This document shows positions 53,413 through 60,377 of a stretch of 64,000 nucleotides of DNA, piece after piece (the first letter of the stretch is position 1; every line of letters begins with the position of its first letter). The notes beneath the pieces were generated by a model. It had not been told where the DNA came from and did not search any database. It saw nothing but the letters and a program-made list of their open reading frames with translations. This DNA comes from WJLG01 sp964602485. GTDB lineage: Bacteria; Patescibacteriota; Patescibacteriia; Patescibacteriales; WJLG01. The translations under genes and the position numbers were made by a program. The DNA is taken from NCBI GenBank assembly GCA_964602485.1, contig CAZRQU010000001.1:62001-126000 (forward strand), given 5' to 3'.

Positions 53413-54717
53413 ATGAACAAACTGAAAAGAATTTCCATCTTTTTCGTCTTGGTCTTCTTTGTGGTCGGCATTTTAGTGGCGGTTCCTGGAGAGACCAAGA
53501 AGAAGGCCTATTATTCCGGCGAAGCCATTAATTATAATGGCCAGGTATACGTAGGCACCACCAATACCGGCAGTTTCGAATTGCTGGCTTTGGAGAACGG
53601 AGAGCTTTATAAGAAGCTTACCATCTCTTCCTATGATAGGGAGTCAGATGAGTTCTATGATTGTGAGCTTTTTGAGGAAGCCGATCGTTTGTATGTCCAT
53701 TTGGTCAATGGTCGTTATCTTTATAAGTACGACATTACCGATCCTATGACTCCGGAATTAGTTAAGGAGGTCAAGGATAATTCCTGGGATTGGTTCATCA
53801 GGATCAAAAGGGTAGATGGTAAACTAGTTACCATTGGTAGCAAACAGATCAAGATCTGGAATGATGATTATCAAGTAGTGAACTCTTATGATGTTAGTGA
53901 CGAGAGTTTAAAGAACAGTGATCACCCTGAGAATATAACTTTTTCCAACAATGGCGATTATTTCATTTCTGCCAAAAAGGATAAGGTTAGTATCTATGAT
54001 TCCAATAATAGAGCAAGTGTGGCCGAATTCAATATAGCTGCCGCTGATAATAAGAGAGGCATGGTCAATGATGGCCAAAACAGCTTGATCTACCTGGTTG
54101 ATGATGAGTCATTGAAGGCTATAGATTTCCAAGGGGATGTAGTAGATGAGTTTACCCACGATTCACATGTTGGCTACAATGTGGTTGAGTCAAACGATCC
54201 TAACTACCTTTATTTTTCCGATGGTATCGGTGTCGTAAAGGTTAGAAGATCAGACTTGGAGCCGGTAGACTGGCAGTATTCTACCAGTATGAGCAATGTT
54301 CCTGGTTCTTGGTCTATGGGTATCGACCCGGTTTTGGGAAGCGATAATGAGGAGTATCTAGTAGTTTTTAATGGTTCTAATATATCCATTCTTAATGGAG
54401 ATATGGAAATGGTGGATGATTATGAGGCCGTAGAAGAGGACAATGGTCCGATAGAGCCTTTGTTCATAGGTCTTGATAAACACAGGGCTCCGGCTGGTAG
54501 TCAGATATCAGTGAGAACCGGAGGGTTCGTTCCGGGAGAGGAACTGGAGATCACCATAGATGAAAGGATCGCTTCTTATGACATTGAGTCTGATGATCTT
54601 GGTAGAGCTACAGCTGTTTTGGATGTACCTCCAACAGCTGAAGCTCAGAGAACTTATGTTAAAGTTGTTGGTCAGGAAAGTGGACTTTCTTACAGTACTA
54701 GCTTCGAAATAGAGTAG
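53413..54717 (+). CDS. Secreted or anchored beta-propeller protein
   Basis: The 434-residue protein has an N-terminal hydrophobic segment (ISIFFVLVFFVVGILVAVPG) that may be a signal or anchor, then a beta-rich repeat region with motifs like GQVYVGTTNTGSFELLALENG, VKKITIGSKQIKIWND-type blades and DDESLKAIDFQGDVVDEF, and a C-terminal Ig-like domain of about 85 residues (HRAPAGSQISVRTGGFVPGE; TYVKVVGQESGLSYSTSFEI). No enzymatic motif is seen. It is encoded alone, with its own promoter, between the EPS operon and a further GT4. Codon use is like the core genes rather than the high-GC island. Confidence 0.65.
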   Translation: MNKLKRISIFFVLVFFVVGILVAVPGETKKKAYYSGEAINYNGQVYVGTTNTGSFELLALENGELYKKLTISSYDRESDEFYDCELFEEADRLYVHLVNGRYLYKYDITDPMTPELVKEVKDNSWDWFIRIKRVDGKLVTIGSKQIKIWNDDYQVVNSYDVSDESLKNSDHPENITFSNNGDYFISAKKDKVSIYDSNNRASVAEFNIAAADNKRGMVNDGQNSLIYLVDDESLKAIDFQGDVVDEFTHDSHVGYNVVESNDPNYLYFSDGIGVVKVRRSDLEPVDWQYSTSMSNVPGSWSMGIDPVLGSDNEEYLVVFNGSNISILNGDMEMVDDYEAVEEDNGPIEPLFIGLDKHRAPAGSQISVRTGGFVPGEELEITIDERIASYDIESDDLGRATAVLDVPPTAEAQRTYVKVVGQESGLSYSTSFEIE

Positions 54718-54719
54718 TA

Positions 54720-54748
54720 TTGGACAATCTTGGCAATTTTGCTATAAT
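54720..54748 (+). promoter_or_regulatory. Promoter upstream of the 54.8-kb structured RNA
   Basis: TATAAT at 54743-54748 with extended TGc; -35 TTGGAC (54720-54725) at 17 bases. It lies right after the propeller stop and would start a transcript near 54755 through the hairpin region. Confidence 0.5.
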
Positions 54749-54754
54749 TATCTT

Positions 54755-54840
54755 TAATAAGATACACTCTTCAAAGATTGGCGTGAAAGGGTACCGCCCC
54801 TCAAAAAGGAGGGGCGGGCTCTTGAAGCCAATTTATATTT
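54755..54840 (+). ncRNA. Candidate structured RNA or small RNA before the GT4 gene
   Basis: A GC-rich hairpin CCGCCCCTC (54794-54802) / GAGGGGCGG (54809-54817) is enclosed by ATTGGC (54777-54782) / GCCAAT (54827-54832). An alternative pairing CTTCAA (54769-54774) / TTGAAG (54822-54827) excludes the outer stem. This looks switch-like. It lies between two promoters and matches no class I recognise. Confidence 0.4.
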
Positions 54841-54853
54841 TGCCCTTTTTATG

Positions 54854-54882
54854 TTGACAAAAAATTAAAAATATGTTAAGAT
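54854..54882 (+). promoter_or_regulatory. Promoter of the third GT4 gene
   Basis: Consensus TTGACA (54854-54859), 17-base spacer, TAAGAT (54877-54882) with extended TGt. Confidence 0.7.
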
Positions 54883-54979
54883 AATATGATAAAGAAAAAA
54901 TTAGGGGTATGATATGAGTCTGGGGATGGTAATGGATCATCCGTATATTCATACTATATCCGTAGTAATTTCAAATAAT

Positions 54980-56152
54980 ATGAGAATAGCTATAATCGGA
55001 CAAAAAGGAATACCAGCCTTAACAGGCGGAGTTGAAAAGCATGTGGAAGATCTTTCTATACGCTTGGTTAATGATGGCCATGATGTTCTGGTTTACACTC
55101 GTCCGAATTATACCGATCCTGAGATCAAAGAGTATAAAGGAGTACAGTTGATCAGTTTACCTTCTGTGTCAACAAAACACTTTGATGCTGTTAGTCATAC
55201 TTTTAGAGCTATCTTGGATGTAGCCAAAAGGAATGTTGATGTTATCCATTTTCACTCCATTGGCCCGTCTTCCTTGCTTTGGCTGATAAAGATGCTTAAG
55301 CCGAACACTCCGGTAGTGGCCACTTTCCACTCAAAATGTTATCAACACCAGAAATGGGGCTTGTTCGCTAAAATGTATCTTAAGTTCAGCGAGATGATGG
55401 CTTGCAAATTGGCTGATAAGACCGTTACTGTTTCCCGCAATCTAAGGAACTATGCCATTAAGAGATATTCAAGTAATGCTATTTATGTCCCTAATGGAGT
55501 TCCGGTAATGGATAAAAAGGAAATAGAGAAGATAAGATATATGGGCCTTAAGAAAGACGGTTATATCTTGGCGGTCTCTCGCCTGGTTAGACACAAAGGT
55601 TTGCAATATTTGATAAAAGCTTATCAAGAGCTTGATACAGACAAGAAATTGGTGATAGTTGGAGATGGCGCTTATACTGATGATTACGTCAAGGAGATAA
55701 AGGACCTGGCCGGCAATAATAATAATATAATATTCGCTGGCAGTCAGTCAGGACGCAATTTAGAGGAGCTTTTCTCTAACGCCTATCTGTTCGTTCAGCC
55801 ATCTGAAGCCGAGGGGCTATCTATTGCCTTATTGGAGGCCATGGCTTATGGTAGGGCCACCTTGGTCTCTGATATACCAGAGAATATGGAAGTTATCGGT
55901 CCTTTGGGTTTTACTTTTAGGAATAAGAATCACCGAGATTTGGCAGCCAGATTAAGGACTTTATTGAGAAATCCTGATATTGTTGAAAAAATGGGGGAAA
56001 TGGAAAGACAAAGAGTGGCCAATGAGTATGATTGGAACGATATAGTTGACAAGATAACAAAAATATATAATAATGTCTTGATAAAAAAGATATCGGAAAA
56101 AAATAGATTAAGTTTGAAAGTAGCTAAAAAATTCTTAAACATTTTCTTTTAA
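54980..56152 (+). CDS. Family 4 glycosyltransferase
   Basis: From the ATG at 54980 (MRIAIIGQKGIPALTGGVEK) this is a GT4 of 390 residues; an in-frame ATG at 54914 would add 22 unconserved residues before the normal start. The rest fits: VIHFHSIGPSSLLWLIKML, TFHSKCYQHQKWG, donor domain ILAVSRLVRHKGLQYLIKAY and VQPSEAEGLSIALLEAMAYG. The GGVE...K start resembles rhamnosyl- and capsule-type GT4 enzymes. It is separated from the 49.6-53.3 kb operon by the propeller gene. Confidence 0.88.
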   Translation: MRIAIIGQKGIPALTGGVEKHVEDLSIRLVNDGHDVLVYTRPNYTDPEIKEYKGVQLISLPSVSTKHFDAVSHTFRAILDVAKRNVDVIHFHSIGPSSLLWLIKMLKPNTPVVATFHSKCYQHQKWGLFAKMYLKFSEMMACKLADKTVTVSRNLRNYAIKRYSSNAIYVPNGVPVMDKKEIEKIRYMGLKKDGYILAVSRLVRHKGLQYLIKAYQELDTDKKLVIVGDGAYTDDYVKEIKDLAGNNNNIIFAGSQSGRNLEELFSNAYLFVQPSEAEGLSIALLEAMAYGRATLVSDIPENMEVIGPLGFTFRNKNHRDLAARLRTLLRNPDIVEKMGEMERQRVANEYDWNDIVDKITKIYNNVLIKKISEKNRLSLKVAKKFLNIFF

Positions 56153-56168
56153 GTCTAGATAGCAGCAT

Positions 56169-56240
56169 CCTTTCTTTGAACAGAGGAAAGGAGCGCTGAA
56201 ATGAGCATGGACCTTAGTCGTGCTCATTTCAGTGTTCCTT
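56169..56240 (+). promoter_or_regulatory. Competing hairpins before the 56.3-kb lipoprotein gene
   Basis: A 20-bp stem with two G-U pairs (56188-56207 with 56221-56240; core CTGAAATGAGCA/TGCTCATTTCAG) overlaps a smaller hairpin CCTTTC (56169-56174) / GAAAGG (56186-56191). The overlap makes them mutually exclusive. No T run follows the big hairpin. Confidence 0.5.
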
Positions 56241-56318
56241 GATAAAAGAGAAAAACATTCATTCTATTCCCGCCCATTTTGGGCTAGATATAGAACCCGC
56301 TTTGTTTGTTCGTCCATA

Positions 56319-56355
56319 AACTTTCAACACAAGAAGGAGGTACCTATGCGTACCA
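56319..56355 (+). repeat. Shared initiation cassette, copy 2
   Basis: AACTTTCAACACAAG followed by AAGGAGGTACCTATGCGTAC; nearly identical to 47818-47853. Covers ribosome binding site, ATG and the first codons. Confidence 0.75.
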
Positions 56356-57554
56356 GAAATTATCTTGGGGTCTTTATGACCGCCGTTATCCTCGCCGTTA
56401 TCACTCTGGCGGGGTGCACCCAGAATCCGACCTGTCCCGAAGCGGACGTGTCAAGCAATGATCCCGGAAACTTGAACAGCGACTTCACGGTGTTGGCCAA
56501 GGTCAACGTCGGCCAGAGCGACTACACGGAGGTAGGAGACTCCGGTAGTATCCAGCTGTATGCGGATGTCCAGAGCGTTATCCGTATCAGCGATAACCGC
56601 TCCGCCTCCGCCCGAGAAGATGATCCGGTTCAGCGGATCAACTACTGGGAGGATGGTAGTCTGACCTCCAGCAATGGAGATCAGATATTGCATTCGTTTT
56701 CTGAAGGATCGCACACCTTCCGGGTGGAGATCACCACGGAAGAGACGGCGTACACTCTGGTGTTTACCGTAGAAGCGGTACCCATGACCGAACCGCTACC
56801 CACCGATCTCGATTATATCGATTCGGCCTGGGTAGAGGGGGATAACGTAATTGTGAGTATAAAATACTCAATTGGTTATTCCCCCGAAGATAGCGACGGC
56901 GACCCGGATCCAATCCTTTTGGATGATCCGTCCGTTATTGGCGCTACTCTCGGGTGGGATTCCGGCGACGAGCGGGCTTTGACCGACCAGACTCCGAATT
57001 CCAATGGGTACATAGGAGATGAACTCCTGTTGCCCGAAGGCGAGCTTAGCCGTTTCGCGCTCATCGTTGATGAGCCGGGCGGTATCTGGGCTTACCCTTC
57101 GGTTGTTGACGAGTCAGAAATGGCTTATAATACTGAAGGCATATTCGCCTTGGAGCCGGTCGTGGCCGGAGGCACCATAGAGGTTCGAAACCGATATGGT
57201 GACGTTCTCTACTCTACGGAGTGGGAAGATACTTCTTCGATTGTCGAAGATACTCTTCCTCCCGGAGAAGTGGGAGATTCGCTGGCCAGGGTTACGGTGA
57301 GCGAGGATTCACTCCATCTGTATATCTACGATTCGGATTCCACCGAATCGGCGATAACGATCGGCGGGGTGGTTTTCCGCTCCGACGCTTCGAACGGGTG
57401 GGGGGAGTTCGTTTTTGAACTGGCTCCCGGCGACGACATTCTCACCTTCGTTTTTACGGGAATGGAGGAATGTATTTTCTACGATCCGGATGAAGACGCT
57501 TGCCTTGTGCAGGTGGTCCAGTCCGGATTCGCCAAGAGGCGCGTTCTGTACTAA
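56346..57554 (+). CDS. Lipoprotein of unknown function, atypical composition
   Basis: The ATG at 56346 follows a near-perfect AAGGAGGTACCT; longer readings from upstream lack a ribosome binding site. The 402-residue protein has a lipoprotein signal (VILAVITLAGCTQ), then acidic, beta-rich sequence: a segment GDSGSIQLYADVQSVIRISD, an Ig/PKD-like stretch HSFSEGSHTFRVEITTEE TAYTLVF region, and Asp-rich turns (DSDGDPDPILLDD). No enzyme motif. G+C is high (34 of 60 in the line at 56881). The initiation region is shared with the gene at 47843, 8.5 kb away, so both probably came from one source. Possibly a surface binding protein; not established. Confidence 0.55.
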   Translation: MRTRNYLGVFMTAVILAVITLAGCTQNPTCPEADVSSNDPGNLNSDFTVLAKVNVGQSDYTEVGDSGSIQLYADVQSVIRISDNRSASAREDDPVQRINYWEDGSLTSSNGDQILHSFSEGSHTFRVEITTEETAYTLVFTVEAVPMTEPLPTDLDYIDSAWVEGDNVIVSIKYSIGYSPEDSDGDPDPILLDDPSVIGATLGWDSGDERALTDQTPNSNGYIGDELLLPEGELSRFALIVDEPGGIWAYPSVVDESEMAYNTEGIFALEPVVAGGTIEVRNRYGDVLYSTEWEDTSSIVEDTLPPGEVGDSLARVTVSEDSLHLYIYDSDSTESAITIGGVVFRSDASNGWGEFVFELAPGDDILTFVFTGMEECIFYDPDEDACLVQVVQSGFAKRRVLY

Positions 57555-57584
57555 GCGGGGCAGATGCGCACTTGAGCGAATTCA

Positions 57585-57622
57585 GGGTCTTTCCATTGCG
57601 GAAAGACCCTTTTTTCTTTTTT
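57585..57622 (+). terminator. Terminator after the 56.3-kb lipoprotein
   Basis: GGGTCTTTC (57585-57593) / GAAAGACCC (57601-57609), 7-base loop, then TTTTTTCTTTTTT. Confidence 0.9.
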
Positions 57623-57632
57623 ATATTTGATA

Positions 57633-57674
57633 TATAGTATTTAGTATATAGTATTTAGTATATAGTATTTAGTA
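57633..57674 (+). repeat. Three exact tandem copies of a 14-bp unit
   Basis: TATAGTATTTAGTA repeated three times without mismatch, ending 11 bases before the tsaB ATG. The unit holds no -10 or Shine-Dalgarno by itself. Such simple-word repeats fill several gaps in this window. Confidence 0.9.
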
Positions 57675-57685
57675 TTTATATTTTT

Positions 57686-58039
57686 ATGGTTTTGTTTATC
57701 GATACAACTAAAAAGGACTTAGTGATATTGAGATTATCCGAAAAAGGGGAGGAAATTATCAATTTGGAAGAGAAATATGAAAGAGCACAAGCAGAGAAAT
57801 TATTACCAGCCCTTTCTAAGGTTTTGAAAAAAACAAATAAGACGTTGGCAGATATAAAAGAGATAGAGGTCAATAATGATGGCGGAACCTTTACTTCTTT
57901 AAGGATCGGCGTGATAACCGCCAACGCCCTAGCTTTTGCTTTAAATGTGCCAATAAAGTCTACTTCTGGTCTAATATTAAGTAAAAAAGGTCTTAAGATA
58001 GTCAAGCCAAAGTATAATTCACCTCCTAAGATCGGTTAG
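57686..58039 (+). CDS. tsaB: TsaB-like t6A biosynthesis protein, half length
   Basis: TsaB partners TsaD to make threonylcarbamoyladenosine-37 on ANN-decoding tRNAs. The 117-residue product matches the N-terminal lobe of TsaB: VLFIDTTKKDLVILRLSEKG, RAQAEKLLPALSKVLKKTNK and the central motif DGGTFTSLRIGVITANALAF (GSFTGLRIG in most bacteria). The C-terminal lobe, another 100 or so residues in E. coli, is absent and a stop follows cleanly; no remnant continues in any frame. This may be the minimal form used in CPR bacteria, since the N-lobe holds the TsaD-dimer interface. Confidence 0.8.
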   Translation: MVLFIDTTKKDLVILRLSEKGEEIINLEEKYERAQAEKLLPALSKVLKKTNKTLADIKEIEVNNDGGTFTSLRIGVITANALAFALNVPIKSTSGLILSKKGLKIVKPKYNSPPKIG

Positions 58040-58215
58040 ATCATTGTTTAAAAATTTAAAATTTAAAATTTCAAATTAATGAATGTGTATAACATGTTGA
58101 AAACTTGATAAAAAATTATATAAAACAATAGGGAAAATTCCCCACCTATCCACAGAGGGGATTTTTTTTTATTTTTTTAACTAATTTTAGTTAATAATAA
58201 AGGGGGGTGAAATGG
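58039..58215 (+). other. Non-coding stretch between tsaB and the mraZ promoter
   Basis: No gene seen. It begins with repeated AATTTAAAATTT words, holds a DnaA-box-like CTATCCACA inside a terminator hairpin and a G-rich stretch before the mraZ promoter. Confidence 0.6.
58139..58171 (+). terminator. Terminator after tsaB
   Basis: TCCCC (58139-58143) / GGGGA (58157-58161) with a 13-base loop, supported by flanking AAAAT/ATTTT and a T9 run. Confidence 0.7.
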
Positions 58216-58244
58216 TTGACTGGAGGGGACTGGTGGTGTATACT
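58216..58244 (+). promoter_or_regulatory. Promoter of the mraZ division/wall cluster
   Basis: TTGACT (58216-58221), 17-base spacer, TATACT (58239-58244). Confidence 0.75.
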
Positions 58245-58250
58245 TAAATC

Positions 58251-58290
58251 AGAGAGGTGAAAAGTGGGGAATTGAGGTGAATAACTTGAG
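58251..58290 (+). promoter_or_regulatory. Candidate MraZ operator: three 10-bp phased G-rich repeats
   Basis: AGAGGTGA (58253-58260), AAGTGGGGA (58262-58270) and TTGAGGTGA (58272-58280) recur at 10-base intervals just after the -10 box. MraZ represses its own operon by binding short G-rich repeats near the promoter in other bacteria, with 10-bp phasing. Confidence 0.55.
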
Positions 58291-58343
58291 GGGGCATCTC
58301 AATTTCCCAAACTCTCTAAAAAAGGGAATATGAAAAACATGAT

Positions 58344-58775
58344 ATGTTCATCGGTGAATACAAACATAATATCGACGCAAAAGGAAGAATGGCTGTCCCG
58401 GCCAAATTCAGACAAGTATTAAAAAAGGGAGCAGTGGTTACCAGAGGTTTGGACAACTGCCTTTTTTTGTATCCTAAGGATAAATGGCAGGAAATGGCTA
58501 AGAAGTTCGCCGATCTGCCTATAAGCCAATCCAAGGCCAGAGCTTTTGCCAGACATATGTTGGCCGGAGCCGTGCAAGTTGAATTCGACAATCAGGGAAG
58601 GATAACCTTGCCTGATTATCTAAGACAGTTTGCAACCATAAAGAAAAGAGCGATCATAGCCGGATTATTCGATCGTTTGGAGATCTGGGATGATGAAGCT
58701 TGGAACAAGTATAAGACCAGCACTGAAAAATCCAGCGATGATATTGCCGAGAGTTTAAGCGAGCTGGGTGTTTGA
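58344..58775 (+). CDS. mraZ: Transcriptional regulator MraZ
   Basis: Octameric/dodecameric DNA-binding regulator at the head of division and cell wall clusters. Starts MFIGEYKHNIDAKGRMAVPA, the conserved first DXXXR half, with the second copy EFDNQGRITLPDYLRQFA, the two-fold AbrB-like motif. 143 residues. The ATG at 58344 gives the canonical N-terminus; an out-of-frame ATG at 58330 does not. The upstream phased repeats are candidate binding sites. Confidence 0.95.
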   Translation: MFIGEYKHNIDAKGRMAVPAKFRQVLKKGAVVTRGLDNCLFLYPKDKWQEMAKKFADLPISQSKARAFARHMLAGAVQVEFDNQGRITLPDYLRQFATIKKRAIIAGLFDRLEIWDDEAWNKYKTSTEKSSDDIAESLSELGV

Positions 58776-58899
58776 TCACTTTTAAGGCCTTGAATGGCTT
58801 TAAAATACCGGGGCTTGAAATTTGCCCCTAAAATAAAAACAAAAACAGTGATTTTTGCCCATAGATTACTGTTATCCGGAACTAAAGAGGGTGCGGAAT

Positions 58900-59838
58900 A
58901 TGGAATATGAACACACACCGGTAATGGTCCCAGAAGTTATCGACCATTTGGTGCTAAAACGAGGGGGATATTACATAGACTGCACCCTTGGCTCCGGAGC
59001 TTATACTGAAGCCATAGCTAAGAGAGTAGGAGTAAAAGGCAAAGTGCTTTCTTTTGATCTGGACAAGGATGCCATAGAGAACACTAAAAAGAGAGGACTT
59101 GAGAACGTAATTTTAAAGAATGACAATTTTAAAAATATAAAAGATGTGGCCGAAGAGGAATTTGGCCCAGAAACAGGCTTTGATGGTATTGTTTTTGACC
59201 TCGGCCTGTCGTCATATCAATTACAGGATAGGACCAGGGGTTTTTCCTTTAATTCTGACAGATCGTTGAACATGGCCTTTGGTGATATCGATAGCAGTAA
59301 AGGCGCCGTGAGTACGGAATATATAGTCAATAAATATAAAGAAGAAAGACTAAGGGAAGTAATAAGAGAATTTGGAGAAGAGCAGGAAGCTTTCAGAATA
59401 GCTAAAGGCATAGTAGAGGAAAGGAAGAATGAGCCGATAAAAAATGCAAAAAAGTTGGCCCAAATAATAATTAATAGCAAAAGATCGAAAAAAGAAAAGA
59501 TACATCCCGCTACTAAGACGTTCCAGGCTTTGCGTATGGAGACCAATGGTGAGCTTTCCAACCTACGCAAAGCTTTGCATGATGCGGTCCCTCTACTGAA
59601 TAAAAAGGGGAGACTGGTGGTTGTTTCATTTCATAGTTTGGAAGACCGTTTAGTAAAGAATTTTTTCCGAAACGAAGGAAAGGATTGCCTTTGTCCGCCA
59701 GAGATCCCTATTTGTGCCTGCGGACATAAAAAAAGATTAAGAACGATCACTAAAAAACCGATAGAGCCCAGTTTGGAGGAGGTCAAAAGAAACCCCAGAT
59801 CAAGAAGTGCCAAATTAAGAACAGCAGAAAGAATTTAA
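58900..59838 (+). CDS. rsmH: 16S rRNA (cytosine(1402)-N4)-methyltransferase
   Basis: Methylates C1402 of 16S rRNA in the P-site region. From the ATG at 58900 (MEYEHTPVMVPEVIDHLVLK) it has 312 residues: SAM site YIDCTLGSGAYTEAIAK, FDLGLSSYQLQDRTRGFSF, HPATKTFQALRMETNGELSN, VVSFHSLEDRLVKNFF and the end KPIEPSLEEVKRNPRSRSAK. An ORF reading upstream to 58855 adds 15 unconserved residues; GAGGGTG lies before 58900. It is the second gene in the mra cluster. Confidence 0.95.
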   Translation: MEYEHTPVMVPEVIDHLVLKRGGYYIDCTLGSGAYTEAIAKRVGVKGKVLSFDLDKDAIENTKKRGLENVILKNDNFKNIKDVAEEEFGPETGFDGIVFDLGLSSYQLQDRTRGFSFNSDRSLNMAFGDIDSSKGAVSTEYIVNKYKEERLREVIREFGEEQEAFRIAKGIVEERKNEPIKNAKKLAQIIINSKRSKKEKIHPATKTFQALRMETNGELSNLRKALHDAVPLLNKKGRLVVVSFHSLEDRLVKNFFRNEGKDCLCPPEIPICACGHKKRLRTITKKPIEPSLEEVKRNPRSRSAKLRTAERI

Positions 59839-59891
59839 ATAAAACAAACAAAATTTACATCGAAAGCTTTGACGTTAAGCTGGAGACTGAT

Positions 59892-60006
59892 CTACCCTGA
59901 AGCCCTAAAGAGCTTTAGGGCTTCGAACTTCGGACCTCAAGCCGGAGCAGTTAACCCCGTGAAATTCGGCGAAGCCGAACCCCTGAAAGGGCGTTTCACC
60001 GGGTAG
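59892..60006 (+). ncRNA. Compact structured leader between rsmH and ftsL
   Basis: CTACCC (59892-59897) pairs with GGGTAG (60001-60006), enclosing a 12-bp stem GAAGCCCTAAAG/CTTTAGGGCTTC (59899-59924), a TTCGGC/GCCGAA hairpin (59965-59979), CCCT/AGGG and GTGAAA/TTTCAC. It contains CCGGAGCAGTTAACC (59942-59956), also found with one change at 6310-6324. The length and branching suggest a regulatory RNA of an unrecognised type. Confidence 0.5.
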
Positions 60007-60034
60007 CAAAAACAAAACCCCCAAACAAAAATAG

Positions 60035-60364
60035 ATGCCGGTAAGTGAATTTTTCAAGAGGTTAAAACGGAATAAAAGAAAAACCGTTGATTTCAAGTTT
60101 GTAAACGGTCTTTTGTTGGTATTGATAAGTATCAGCATTGTTTATTATGTCGCCGGTATAAACGATCTGGTGGTCAAAGGTTTTGAATTGCAGGAATTAA
60201 GGAGTCATTCCGAGAGTTTGAGCAATGAGAATAAGAACTACAATAATTATGTGACTTCACTTAAGTCGTATAACAACCTGGAGAAAAGAATAGAGAGGTT
60301 GGGTATGGTTGAGACCGGAGAAGTTGATTATATCAGAAAACAAAGCGCTGTGGCCGTGAGATAA
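60035..60364 (+). CDS. FtsL/DivIC-like septum formation protein
   Basis: The 109-residue protein has a basic cytoplasmic start, one membrane helix (VNGLLLVLISISIVYYVAGI) and a coiled coil (ELQELRSHSESLSNENKNYN) ending in the short conserved ERLGMVETGE, the layout of FtsL/FtsB/DivIC. It lies between rsmH and a class B PBP as in many division clusters, where FtsL-like proteins recruit the septal transpeptidase. Confidence 0.8.
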   Translation: MPVSEFFKRLKRNKRKTVDFKFVNGLLLVLISISIVYYVAGINDLVVKGFELQELRSHSESLSNENKNYNNYVTSLKSYNNLEKRIERLGMVETGEVDYIRKQSAVAVR

Positions 60365-60377
60365 TAAAATATACAAT

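Noticed and set aside
56220..56345. Longer start for the 56.3-kb lipoprotein
   Set aside because: The extra 42 residues would precede the lipoprotein signal, run through a large hairpin and lack a ribosome binding site.
57633..57674. CRISPR-like repeats
   Set aside because: The 14-bp units are directly adjacent without spacers, so this is a simple tandem repeat.
58085..58160. DnaA-box-like CTATCCACA and GTGTATAACATGTTGAAAAC near 58.1 kb, hinting at an origin
   Set aside because: Only one near-match box, located inside the loop of a terminator hairpin; no dnaA/dnaN genes or box cluster nearby.
59896..59926. Hammerhead ribozyme core in CTGAAG...CGAAC
   Set aside because: The core should read CUGANGA and GAAA; the sequence does not match and the helices are not in the right places.
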